Source of the DNA: Atopomonas sediminilitoris
GTDB lineage: Bacteria > Pseudomonadota > Gammaproteobacteria > Pseudomonadales > Pseudomonadaceae
NCBI RefSeq assembly: GCF_022601735.1
Contig: NZ_JAKUMM010000005.1
Span: forward strand, 62,001-126,000
Length of the DNA stretch: 64,000 nt
Direction of reading: 5' to 3'
Shown: piece by piece, positions 29,548-36,929 of the stretch
Numbering within the stretch: the stretch's first letter is position 1
Layout: each line of letters begins with the position of its first letter
Translations under genes and position numbers: made by a program
Notes under the pieces: generated by a model
What the model was told of the DNA's origin: nothing
The model's input: the letters and a program-made list of their open reading frames with translations, nothing else
Database searches by the model: none

Positions 29548-30932
29548 CCCAACACGTAATACAGCAAGTTAAACGGCTTATTGCGATCTGCCGTGTCGCT
29601 GCTTTCACTGGCGCTCAGCACCGGCCCTGAGCCTTCGAGTACATTGTTGACGAAGTGATCCAACTGCAGGTTCTGCTCTTGGATATCGGCATTGGCAAAC
29701 TCGATGATGGTGGTGCAATGGCTTTCATTCACCGCGCGGTACTGCGGGAAATAGCCGCCGACATTGTTCAAGCTGGCCAACTGGGTTTTTAAGCGACCGG
29801 TATCGACATTCCAACGCGCAGTAATGCGGGCTTCTTTGCTGGCTTGGTCTGGCGCATTGATGATGTCGCCATAAAAGCGCTCGTACGAGTAGGCCGAGTA
29901 GTTCTGATCTTGCCAAAAATGCGTATGCCCCATGCGGTCACTGGGCAAATGGCTGGATAACGCCGAGTACAAGCTGCCCAAGTCGCTCGGATTAAACCCG
30001 GGCAAACGGCTTTGCAAATACCCCATGGGGCCTGCATCTAAACCCCACGCGCCCCGAATCAACGCCTGCAACGGCTTGGACGGATAATCTTGCTCGCTGC
30101 CATTGGCCAGCGCCGTAAAGATCGGCCCTGAGTCGTTGATGAGGTAGCCCTTGTTGGGCGCCATGTCCTGTCGGATCGCCGCATAGTTGTTCAAGCTCCC
30201 CGCACCGCCAGCACTGCAACCGGTGGTCAGCAATTGCGTGGGACGCTGCAAGTTGTCTTTCAGCCAACCCAGCGTGGCGCGCATATTACACAGCCCATTG
30301 TGATGCCACACCAAGGGCTTATTGGCGTCACTGGGGTTGCTGTACACCGCCACTTTGTCGCCGGCGTAAATATCGCCGGTGCAATAGGGCACGTACACCA
30401 TGTTCCAGTTTTGGCTTTTAGTCCGCGTCCACGGGTGCAAGCGCACCACTAACGGGCTGACCAAACTCGCGCCCGGATTCAGCAAGCTCATGTAATTGTC
30501 GGGTATGCCATTGGGGTTGCGGGCACCGCGAATACCACTCTGGCCGCTGCAGCTTTGGTAGCCCCAGCATGCGCCGCCACCTTCTAAATAAATGATGGTG
30601 TTGCTGGTGTTGGGCACACGATTGACGAAAAACTTGTAGGGCGAACCATCACCACACACCGCGCCCGTTTGCGGGGCCATCTCAACCTTTTGCCAGCTCC
30701 AATACAGGCCCGGCTTAAAGCTCTGCGGGAAGTTGCTGGGGTTGGCCAGCATGGGATACGGCCCAACACGCTGGGCCGCCGTGACTTTGTTGTCGGCTTT
30801 GGGCGGCGATGTCAGGTGCTTGAGCGTGGTCCAAAAACCATAGTCGCCAGACTCAGCGTGCACAGGGGCGACGCACAACACACTCAGCCCAAGCGCCGTG
30901 ATGAGGACACGGGATTGCCGGATAAAACGCAT
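29535..30932 (-). CDS. Secreted pectin acetylesterase/Notum-like hydrolase
   Basis: A 465-residue exported alpha/beta hydrolase. The signal peptide ends near PVHA (residue 26). IIYLEGGGACWGYQSC (about 113-128) is the oxyanion loop of the pectin acetylesterase/Notum family, and TTGCSAGGAG places the nucleophile at Ser240; NDSGPIF and an acidic/His pair near the C-terminus (NESHCTTI, about residue 400) complete the likely triad. Paired cysteines suit an extracellular protein. GAGGG precedes the ATG, and a GC hairpin sits in the leader. The substrate in this bacterium is unknown: O-acetylated polysaccharide, a lipid ester or a polyester are all possible. Confidence 0.72.
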   Translation of the reverse strand: MRFIRQSRVLITALGLSVLCVAPVHAESGDYGFWTTLKHLTSPPKADNKVTAAQRVGPYPMLANPSNFPQSFKPGLYWSWQKVEMAPQTGAVCGDGSPYKFFVNRVPNTSNTIIYLEGGGACWGYQSCSGQSGIRGARNPNGIPDNYMSLLNPGASLVSPLVVRLHPWTRTKSQNWNMVYVPYCTGDIYAGDKVAVYSNPSDANKPLVWHHNGLCNMRATLGWLKDNLQRPTQLLTTGCSAGGAGSLNNYAAIRQDMAPNKGYLINDSGPIFTALANGSEQDYPSKPLQALIRGAWGLDAGPMGYLQSRLPGFNPSDLGSLYSALSSHLPSDRMGHTHFWQDQNYSAYSYERFYGDIINAPDQASKEARITARWNVDTGRLKTQLASLNNVGGYFPQYRAVNESHCTTIIEFANADIQEQNLQLDHFVNNVLEGSGPVLSASESSDTADRNKPFNLLYYVLGQLL

Positions 30933-30962
30933 GTGAAGTCCCTCTTGTTCTTGTTATGAGAG

Positions 30963-30982
30963 GGCTGGCCCGCTGGCCAGCC
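30963..30982. promoter_or_regulatory. Leader hairpin upstream of Notum-like hydrolase gene
   Basis: GGCTGGCC and GGCCAGCC form a perfect 8-base stem with a CGCT loop, 31-50 bases upstream of the start codon. In RNA it would be a stable 5'-leader hairpin; it could also be an operator. Confidence 0.4.
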
Positions 30983-31085
30983 TGATTCCCGCTGAGTACG
31001 ACTGGGAAACAAGGGGCCGCCATGCTGCGCGGCAAAGTCAACGATAGTTCAGCTTTTTACCTGCGGTCGTGGCCAACAAGATCGA

Positions 31086-31116
31086 TTAGCAATTAGCAGA
31101 AACAGCTAATAGCTAA
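31086..31116 (-). terminator. A/T-rich inverted repeat downstream of the GGDEF gene
   Basis: TTAGCAATTAGC (31086-31097) and GCTAATAGCTAA (31105-31116) pair at 11 of 12 positions around a 7-base loop, 18 bases beyond the stop of the diguanylate cyclase gene. No clear T-run follows, so terminator is tentative; it could instead be an operator for the hydrolase gene downstream. Confidence 0.4.
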
Positions 31117-31133
31117 ACCGAGGCCGTTTGCGG

Positions 31134-32108
31134 CTAAGTTTCAACGATGCAGTTCTTGCCGGCGGACTTAGCCGCGTACATCGCTTGATCGGCGCGCTGA
31201 TACAGCTTGTCGAGGCTGTCGCTCGGCTTTAACCAGCACAGACCCATGCTGGCGGTGATGCTGACCGAGCCCTCAAGACTGCTCACATACAAGGTACTGA
31301 TGGCATCGCGCAGCCTTTCGGCAATCTGCCGGCCTTGCACGGGCGGGCAGTTGATCAGCACGGCGGCAAATTCTTCACCACCGACGCGGCCAAACGGATC
31401 ACCACGGCGCAGCACTTGCCGCCCACACTCGGCCAATGCACGCAGGGCTTGGTCGCCGACATGGTGGCCGTGCTGGTCATTGATCGCTTTGAAATCATCG
31501 ACGTCCAACATCAAAAACCCCAGCGGCAGGCCACTTTCTTGCGCACGATCTATTTCAAAACGTGCGCAATGCAAAAAGTGATTACGGTTTTGACACTGGG
31601 TCAGGCCGTCTTCCGTGGCCAGGCGTTGCAGCTCGGTGTGCAGGTGTTTGTTTTCGGTGATGTCTTCGGCAATGCCCACCAGCAAGGGCCGATTGTCATC
31701 TTCGTCATAGGTGCGGTAACAACGGTCACGGATCCAGCGCAGCTGCCCTTTGCGGTACAAGCGGTATTCCTGCTCCTGCGTTTCGCCATGCTCAATCGTA
31801 CGGCGCACACTGGCTCTTAACCCGGGCAGATCCTCCGGATGGACTTGCGCATGCCATACCGATGCGTTGCTTTGTACCTGCGCCAAACTCAAGCCAAACA
31901 CCTGCTCAAAGGCCGGGCTGACATACAGCACGCGCTTATCTTGAGGGTCATACACCCACAACACCTGCGGGACGGTGGCCAGCAGACGATTGAGCAGCGT
32001 CAGCTGCCGCGCCAACAAATGCACCTCGGTGCTGCGCAGCGCCAAGCCCTCTAGCATCGCGTCTTGCGTTGCGACCTGATCGGCAAGGGGGTTCTTACCC
32101 GCCACCAT
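31134..32108 (-). CDS. PAS-GGDEF diguanylate cyclase
   Basis: A 324-residue cytosolic signalling enzyme that should make cyclic di-GMP from two GTP. The start at ATG 32108 has GGAAGG 5 bases upstream. A short N-terminal helix precedes a PAS/PAC sensor (about 40-160, LATVPQVLWVYDPQDKRVLYVSPAFEQVFGL), then a GGDEF domain (about 165-322) whose active site reads GGEEF and is intact. RRGD five residues before it is the inhibitory I-site (RxxD). There are no membrane helices, so the signal is probably cytoplasmic (redox or small ligand via PAS). It is a single-gene unit between two hairpins. Confidence 0.9.
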   Translation of the reverse strand: MVAGKNPLADQVATQDAMLEGLALRSTEVHLLARQLTLLNRLLATVPQVLWVYDPQDKRVLYVSPAFEQVFGLSLAQVQSNASVWHAQVHPEDLPGLRASVRRTIEHGETQEQEYRLYRKGQLRWIRDRCYRTYDEDDNRPLLVGIAEDITENKHLHTELQRLATEDGLTQCQNRNHFLHCARFEIDRAQESGLPLGFLMLDVDDFKAINDQHGHHVGDQALRALAECGRQVLRRGDPFGRVGGEEFAAVLINCPPVQGRQIAERLRDAISTLYVSSLEGSVSITASMGLCWLKPSDSLDKLYQRADQAMYAAKSAGKNCIVET

Positions 32109-32190
32109 ACGCACCTTCCCTGAACTTACGCTTCATTGCTGAAATTTTCTCAGGTTAGCGCGAAGTCACTCCTTATTTGAAAGAACAAAA

Positions 32191-32212
32191 AAGCCCACTA
32201 AAAAGTGGGCTT
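32191..32212 (-). terminator. Intrinsic terminator of the desaturase gene
   Basis: AAGCCCACT / AGTGGGCTT arms (9 bases) with an AAAA loop lie 28 bases beyond the desaturase stop. On the minus strand they are followed by TTTTTTG, a textbook rho-independent terminator. Confidence 0.85.
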
Positions 32213-32239
32213 ATTGCGCGGCGTAATGAGACTTAAGCG

Positions 32240-33430
32240 TTAGCCCATCTGCACAGCTGGGCGCAGCGAATAACTTTTCAGTTGTTCGGCAAAGGCTTGT
32301 AGGGCTTGGTTACCGCTATTTTCAGCATCGGCAATCCACTGACGCATGGCTTCGAGCATCTCATGGGCGTTGTTGCGACGTTCGGTCCAGATGGTTTGCA
32401 GGGCAAGGCGCTTTTCGTACACCTGCTTGAGCGCATCGCTGCGACTAAACAGGGTGTCGAGGCGCATTTTGTGGCGTGCATCCAACAAGCTGGTTTCGCG
32501 CGCCAACAAGCGTTTGGCGCTGCGGCCAAGACCGCTGAACTTGTCTTCAAGGCGCAGTTTTTCTGTCTGTACCAACGGCGCAATCACCGTGCGGCGGAAC
32601 TCGGCCATGACCTGAAAGCGGTTGTTGGCAATCGCCATCACGGTATCTAAATCCAAGCTGCGCTTGCCTTCAACGCGGTGGGCGATCGGCGTGGTGCGCT
32701 TAACCTTGGCTAAACCCAACGCGCTAAACAGCTGAATGTAAGCCCAACCCAAGTCGAACTCCCACGGCTTGACCGACAACTTGGCCGAGTTGGGGTAGGT
32801 GTGGTGGTTGTTATGCAGTTCTTCGCCACCAATCAGAATGCCCCACGGGCTGATGTTGGTTGCAGCGTCGCTGCATTCAAAGTTGCGGTAGCCAAAAAAG
32901 TGGCCAATGCCGTTGATCACCCCGGCAGCCCAGAACGGAATCCACACCATCTGAATCGCCCAAATGGTCATGCCCAAGGCGCCAAACAACAGCAGATCCA
33001 GCACCGCCATCACAACGATCCCGCCAAAGGTGTAACGGCTGTAGACGTTGCGCTCCATCCAATCATCGGGACAGTTTTTGCCGTAGACATCTAAGGTCTG
33101 CTGATTCTTGGCCTCGTCTTGATACAGCTCGGCACCGCGGCGCAGCACGGTGAATAAGCCCAACACTTGCGGGCTGTGCGGGTCTTCGCTGGTTTCGCAT
33201 TTAGCGTGATGTTTGCGGTGGATAGCCGTCCACTCACGGGTGTTTTGCCCGGTGGTCAGCCACAACCAAAAGCGGAAAAAATGTTGTAACGCAGGATGCA
33301 GGTCCAAGGCACGGTGGGCCGAGAAACGGTGCAAATAAACCGTCACGCTGATGATGGTGATGTGCGTGAGCAGCAGGGTGACGAGCACCAATTGCCAGAC
33401 AGAAAGGTCAAGCAAGCCGTTGTACCACAT
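32240..33430 (-). CDS. desA: Acyl-CoA/phospholipid delta-9 fatty acid desaturase
   Basis: A 396-residue integral-membrane di-iron desaturase. The three histidine boxes are present: HRFSAHR (His34...His39), HRKHH (71-75) and HNNHH near residue 210, with hydrophobic segments at about 10-32, 40-60 and 140-185. A long charged helical C-terminus (about 270-396) is larger than in the shortest bacterial desaturases. P. aeruginosa DesA, an aerobic phospholipid delta-9 desaturase, is the closest functional model; DesB-like acyl-CoA activity is possible. GAGGA precedes the ATG. The 116-base upstream region has a candidate operator palindrome (33502-33518). Confidence 0.82.
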   Translation of the reverse strand: MWYNGLLDLSVWQLVLVTLLLTHITIISVTVYLHRFSAHRALDLHPALQHFFRFWLWLTTGQNTREWTAIHRKHHAKCETSEDPHSPQVLGLFTVLRRGAELYQDEAKNQQTLDVYGKNCPDDWMERNVYSRYTFGGIVVMAVLDLLLFGALGMTIWAIQMVWIPFWAAGVINGIGHFFGYRNFECSDAATNISPWGILIGGEELHNNHHTYPNSAKLSVKPWEFDLGWAYIQLFSALGLAKVKRTTPIAHRVEGKRSLDLDTVMAIANNRFQVMAEFRRTVIAPLVQTEKLRLEDKFSGLGRSAKRLLARETSLLDARHKMRLDTLFSRSDALKQVYEKRLALQTIWTERRNNAHEMLEAMRQWIADAENSGNQALQAFAEQLKSYSLRPAVQMG

Positions 33431-33462
33431 GGAATTTAATCCTCAAATGAACTGCTGTTACC

Positions 33463-33474
33463 GGCGCATGCGCC
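33463..33474. repeat. 12-base perfect palindrome in desaturase leader
   Basis: GGCGCATGCGCC is self-complementary, with a second GGCGCAT copy 8 bases on at 33482. It lies 33-44 bases upstream of the desaturase start. It may be a regulatory site. Confidence 0.3.
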
Positions 33475-33501
33475 AGAGGTTGGCGCATTATGGCTTAAAA
33501 T

Positions 33502-33518
33502 GAACTTAGATTCAGTTC
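33502..33518. promoter_or_regulatory. Candidate operator of the desaturase gene
   Basis: GAACT-N7-AGTTC is a perfect inverted repeat about 72 bases upstream of the desaturase start. On the minus strand CATAAT (33489-33494) is a plausible -10 element a little downstream of it, so a repressor bound here would overlap the promoter. Desaturase genes in Pseudomonas are often controlled by TetR-type fatty-acid sensors; none is encoded in the window. Confidence 0.35.
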
Positions 33519-33546
33519 TTGCGACGAACGCCCTGTCAACGCGGTA

Positions 33547-34641
33547 TTACGCCTCCAGCGGTAACCAGCGGTGGCGCTGCATAAAGCGCTGATCTAGCCA
33601 GTGCTTCCACCAGCCGACCCAACGCCCGCTAGCGCTCAAACCATGCCAGCTCAGCAAGGCACCGCCACTGCCATCGGCCAACAGCGCAAGGGTTTGCGCC
33701 TGCGGTTTATAACGCTGCAGCGGCTTATCTTGCAGGCTGGCCGCTAAGTTGGCGGCCAGCACGGGGCCCATCCGCACGGCATACACGCCATTGTGAGCGG
33801 CACCGGGCAAGCTGGCGCTATCACCGACGGCAAACACGTGCTTATGGTTGAGGGCCTGTAACTGAGGGTTGATACGGATAAAGCCGTGTTTATCCAAGGG
33901 CAAGCCGCTGGTTTGCCAGCAGTCGAGCGGGGCGCTGCCGGTGGCTAAGATCACCCGCTCAAAGGCCAAGTTGCGACCATTACTCAAGCGCAAGGTGTTG
34001 TGCTCGATCAGGTCCACCCGACAATGCTCGCGCAGCTCCACCGCTTGTTGCGCTAACAACCGACGCACTTTTTGCCGCAGCGCGGCGGGGTGCTGCTCCA
34101 GCAACTCGCCTTGGCAGATCAACGCCAACTCTTGTCCAATCGGTTGATTACTCAGCGCCAGCGCCAGCTCAATCGCCGCTGGGCCGCCGCCGACGATAGC
34201 CAGTGGCTTCAAGCCTTCTTGCTGCCAGCGCTGCCAACCGGCCAAAAACTGGCTAAAGGGTTTGACCCCCAACAAATCTAAACTGACATCGCGCTGCGGC
34301 GGCACGCGGGTCTGGCCACCCAAATTGAGCGACACGTAACGCCCCTTCAGTAACTGGCCATTACCTAAGCGCACCAAGCTCTGCCGCGCATCAAAGTGCT
34401 CAACCGTGCCTTCGATCAGCTCCACTTCTGCCGCTTGGCACAAAGGCTCCAACGCGATACGGCACTCATCCGGCTGATATCGCCACGCCAACAGCCCCGG
34501 CAACATGCCCGAATACCAAGCAAACGGCTGTGGCGACACCAGCACAATCCGCCCCGGCGGCCGCTGCCCCGCAGCCCACAAGCGCAATACCCCCAAGTGA
34601 GCATGCCCAGCCCCCAGCAACACTAAATCGCAAGACTTCAT
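33547..34641 (-). CDS. Pyridine nucleotide-disulfide oxidoreductase family FAD protein (SelD-associated type)
   Basis: A 364-residue flavoprotein with the start LVLLGAGHAHLGVLR, the variant dinucleotide-binding loop of the family otherwise fused to, or found beside, selenide water dikinase (SelD). A second Rossmann motif PLAIVGGGPAAIELALAL (about 142-160) binds NAD(P)H, and HVFAVGDSASLPGAAHNGVYAVRMGPVLAANL (about 268-300) closes the FAD site as in type II NADH dehydrogenases. No SelD gene or selenocysteine machinery is in the window. AGGGGGA precedes the ATG at 34641. It probably acts as a membrane-associated NADH:acceptor reductase; the physiological acceptor is unknown. Confidence 0.75.
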   Translation of the reverse strand: MKSCDLVLLGAGHAHLGVLRLWAAGQRPPGRIVLVSPQPFAWYSGMLPGLLAWRYQPDECRIALEPLCQAAEVELIEGTVEHFDARQSLVRLGNGQLLKGRYVSLNLGGQTRVPPQRDVSLDLLGVKPFSQFLAGWQRWQQEGLKPLAIVGGGPAAIELALALSNQPIGQELALICQGELLEQHPAALRQKVRRLLAQQAVELREHCRVDLIEHNTLRLSNGRNLAFERVILATGSAPLDCWQTSGLPLDKHGFIRINPQLQALNHKHVFAVGDSASLPGAAHNGVYAVRMGPVLAANLAASLQDKPLQRYKPQAQTLALLADGSGGALLSWHGLSASGRWVGWWKHWLDQRFMQRHRWLPLEA

Positions 34642-34802
34642 GCTGTTCCCCCTGTTTGCCTCAATGCCTTCAGTGTGGTCGTTGCTATGGACTCGCGCCA
34701 GATTTGATCGGCAAAGAGACCGATCATCCAATGACTGCAACCGGCGGCAGCAAGCCGCGTGCGGGTTGGCTAGACTGAGGCCATCCTTGGAAAGAAGTCG
34801 TT

Positions 34803-35660
34803 ATGCTGAAACTGTTGATGGGTGTAGCCCTCTGGGCTGGTGCGTTGCTCAGTGCGCCGAGCCAAGCCGCCGCCGTGCAAGACGTGCTGCTCTATGCTGA
34901 CGATGGCTATCCGCCGTACTCCTTTAGCGAAAACGGCGAGGCGTCGGGCTTCTATGCGCTTATTTTGCGCCGCGCCTTCAGCCGCATGCCTAATTACCGC
35001 GTCACCCTGCAACCCATGCCATGGAAGCGCGCGCTCAAGGCCGTCGAGCAGGGCGATGTGATGGGCATGTACCCACCCTACTGGCACCCCACAGCAAGGC
35101 CCTATATGTGGCCGTACTCGGTACCCTTGTTCGAAGAGTCCGTGGCGCTGTTTTGCCACCCTGAACACCTCAATACGCAGAAATCACTTCACTGGCCTGA
35201 CTCGTTCGCCGGCTTACGGATTGGCGTGAACACTGGCTATGACTTAGGCGGTGAACGCTATAAGGCGCTGCGCCAGCGCGAGGCAATCCATGAGATCAAC
35301 GCCCGCTCCACCGAGCTCAGCCTGATGATGCTGGCCAAAGGGCGCAGCGACTGTTATCTGAATGACCGGTTGTCGACGCGCTTAGAAATTGAACGCTTTA
35401 ATCACAGCCAGCTAGATCCGGCTCTACTCAAGCGCACGCAACAGTTGCTGGATGTGCTCACGGTGTCCAAACAAGCCACCTACGTGGGCTTTACTCGGCG
35501 CCAGCGTGATCGTTACCCCTACCTGCAGGACTTTCTTGAGCAGCTCAACGACCAACTGTTGACCATGCACGGCAACGGTGAGATTTATCAGCTGGCCAAA
35601 GATTACGTGCATCACTACACCCTGTGCCCTAGCTGCAACTATTTGCTGCGTGAGCCCTGA
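34803..35660 (+). CDS. Periplasmic solute-binding protein, amino-acid family (second orphan)
   Basis: A 285-residue protein with a signal peptide (ends PSQAAA, about residue 23) and the SBP_bac_3 pattern VLLYADDGYPPYSFSENGEASGFYALILRRAFSRMPNYRVTLQPMPWKRALKAVEQGDV. Two C-terminal cysteines (LCPSCNY) may form a disulfide. GGAAAGAAG precedes the ATG. As with the gene at 28027-28746, no transporter genes accompany it. Such proteins, especially with the PMPWKRA motif, are often annotated as ABC receptors but may serve sensing roles. It is convergent with the LysR gene, 15 bases apart. Confidence 0.75.
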   Translation: MLKLLMGVALWAGALLSAPSQAAAVQDVLLYADDGYPPYSFSENGEASGFYALILRRAFSRMPNYRVTLQPMPWKRALKAVEQGDVMGMYPPYWHPTARPYMWPYSVPLFEESVALFCHPEHLNTQKSLHWPDSFAGLRIGVNTGYDLGGERYKALRQREAIHEINARSTELSLMMLAKGRSDCYLNDRLSTRLEIERFNHSQLDPALLKRTQQLLDVLTVSKQATYVGFTRRQRDRYPYLQDFLEQLNDQLLTMHGNGEIYQLAKDYVHHYTLCPSCNYLLREP

Positions 35661-35675
35661 GAGAACCGCCAGGCG

Positions 35676-36593
35676 CTAACGCAGGCTGTCGGGATCAGCG
35701 ATAAACATCTGCAAGCGCGAGCGCAGCCAGCGCTCGGCAGGGTCGTTATCGTGGGCGCCGCTCCACGCCATCGACAACTCAAAACTGCGCGCCGACAACG
35801 GCAACGGCTCGGCACGTAAGCCACCACGCGCGATCAGCACCGCTGCCGCGTAATCCGGCACAGTGGCGAGCATGTCCGTACCACTGAGCAGGCTGGCCAA
35901 GCCATTAAACTGCGGCACCGCCAGCACCACACGCCGACTCAAGCCTTGCTCGGCCAAGGCCTCATCAATAAAGCCGCTTAAATCGCCGGCGTAAGACACC
36001 AGCGCATGCGGACGGCGGCAGTAATCTTGCAGACTCACCGGCCCGGGCGCCGTGTCGGCGCGCAACAGGCGCGGCACGCTGCGGCGCAAGGTTTTACGTT
36101 TGGCATTAGCCGGCAGTTCTTCGGTGTAACTGACGCCAACGGTGATCTCGCCGGAGCTCAGCAACCCCGGCATCAACAAGTAATTGGCCCGCCGCACCAC
36201 CAAGGTCACCCCCGGGGCTTCGCTGCGGATGCGTTTGAGCAGCGCCGGCAACAAGGCAAACTCCACCTCATCACTCAAGCCCACACGGAACACCGCATCG
36301 CTGGTGGCCGGATCAAAATCACTGGCGGTACTGATCGCGTTTGAGATGGAGTCCAGTGCCGGCACCAACAAGTCGAACAACTCTTGCGCGCGCGCGGTGG
36401 GTTCCATGATGCGGCCATTGCGCACAAACAAGGGATCATCAAACAAGCTACGCAAGCGCCCCAGCGCCGCGCTGATGGCCGGCTGACCGAGAAACAGCTT
36501 TTCTGCAGTTCGCGTCACGCTGCGTTCATGCATCATGGCTTCAAACACAATCAGCAAGTTCAGATCGATACGCCGCAGATCATTGCGGTTCAT
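35676..36593 (-). CDS. LysR-family transcriptional regulator
   Basis: A 305-residue LysR protein. The winged helix-turn-helix (about 8-65, DLNLLIVFEAMMHERSVTRTAEKLFLGQPAISAALGRLRSLF) matches the NodD/LeuO-like branch that starts RRIDLNLL. An effector domain follows (about 90-300). GGGGA precedes the ATG. The divergent gene, 336 bases away, is the large GGDEF-EAL protein; the spacer carries inverted repeats that may be its binding sites. The inducer and regulon are unknown. Confidence 0.85.
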   Translation of the reverse strand: MNRNDLRRIDLNLLIVFEAMMHERSVTRTAEKLFLGQPAISAALGRLRSLFDDPLFVRNGRIMEPTARAQELFDLLVPALDSISNAISTASDFDPATSDAVFRVGLSDEVEFALLPALLKRIRSEAPGVTLVVRRANYLLMPGLLSSGEITVGVSYTEELPANAKRKTLRRSVPRLLRADTAPGPVSLQDYCRRPHALVSYAGDLSGFIDEALAEQGLSRRVVLAVPQFNGLASLLSGTDMLATVPDYAAAVLIARGGLRAEPLPLSARSFELSMAWSGAHDNDPAERWLRSRLQMFIADPDSLR

Positions 36594-36929
36594 AACGGTT
36601 CCCCATGAGCCGTGTAAGGCTGGCCTAACACTTTATTCCAATTGGCACTTTACATCCTGCTGGATGTCAGCAAAAAAACTAACCAAATCTCGCTCACTTT
36701 CAACCAACAACAAATTTCACTATTTTCCCGACAAAAACCCTCAAATAGTGAATTTTAGCAGCACGATTGCGACCATTGTCATATTGGTCGTGCTCAACCA
36801 GCCATCACCACCGCCCAGCGGCAGACAGCTAAGGCCCGCGCAGCGACCGCCCGTCATTTTGCCAGCCTTACGACAACGCTGCGCTATGGAGCGCTGTCTA
36901 GACTGATCCCATTAGCAAGGAGACTGCTT
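36594..36929. promoter_or_regulatory. Long A/T-rich divergent promoter region with nested inverted repeats
   Basis: 336 bases without a gene. From about 36640 to 36790 it is clearly richer in A/T than its surroundings. It contains TTCACTATTT (36716-36725) facing AAATAGTGAA (36743-36752), a perfect 10-base inverted repeat with 17-base spacing, and a nested repeat AGCACGA...CGACCA...TGGTCG...TCGTGCT (36760-36794). A TAGACT -10-like hexamer (36899-36904) precedes the GGDEF-EAL start by 26 bases. These look like regulator sites for one or both divergent genes. Confidence 0.5.
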
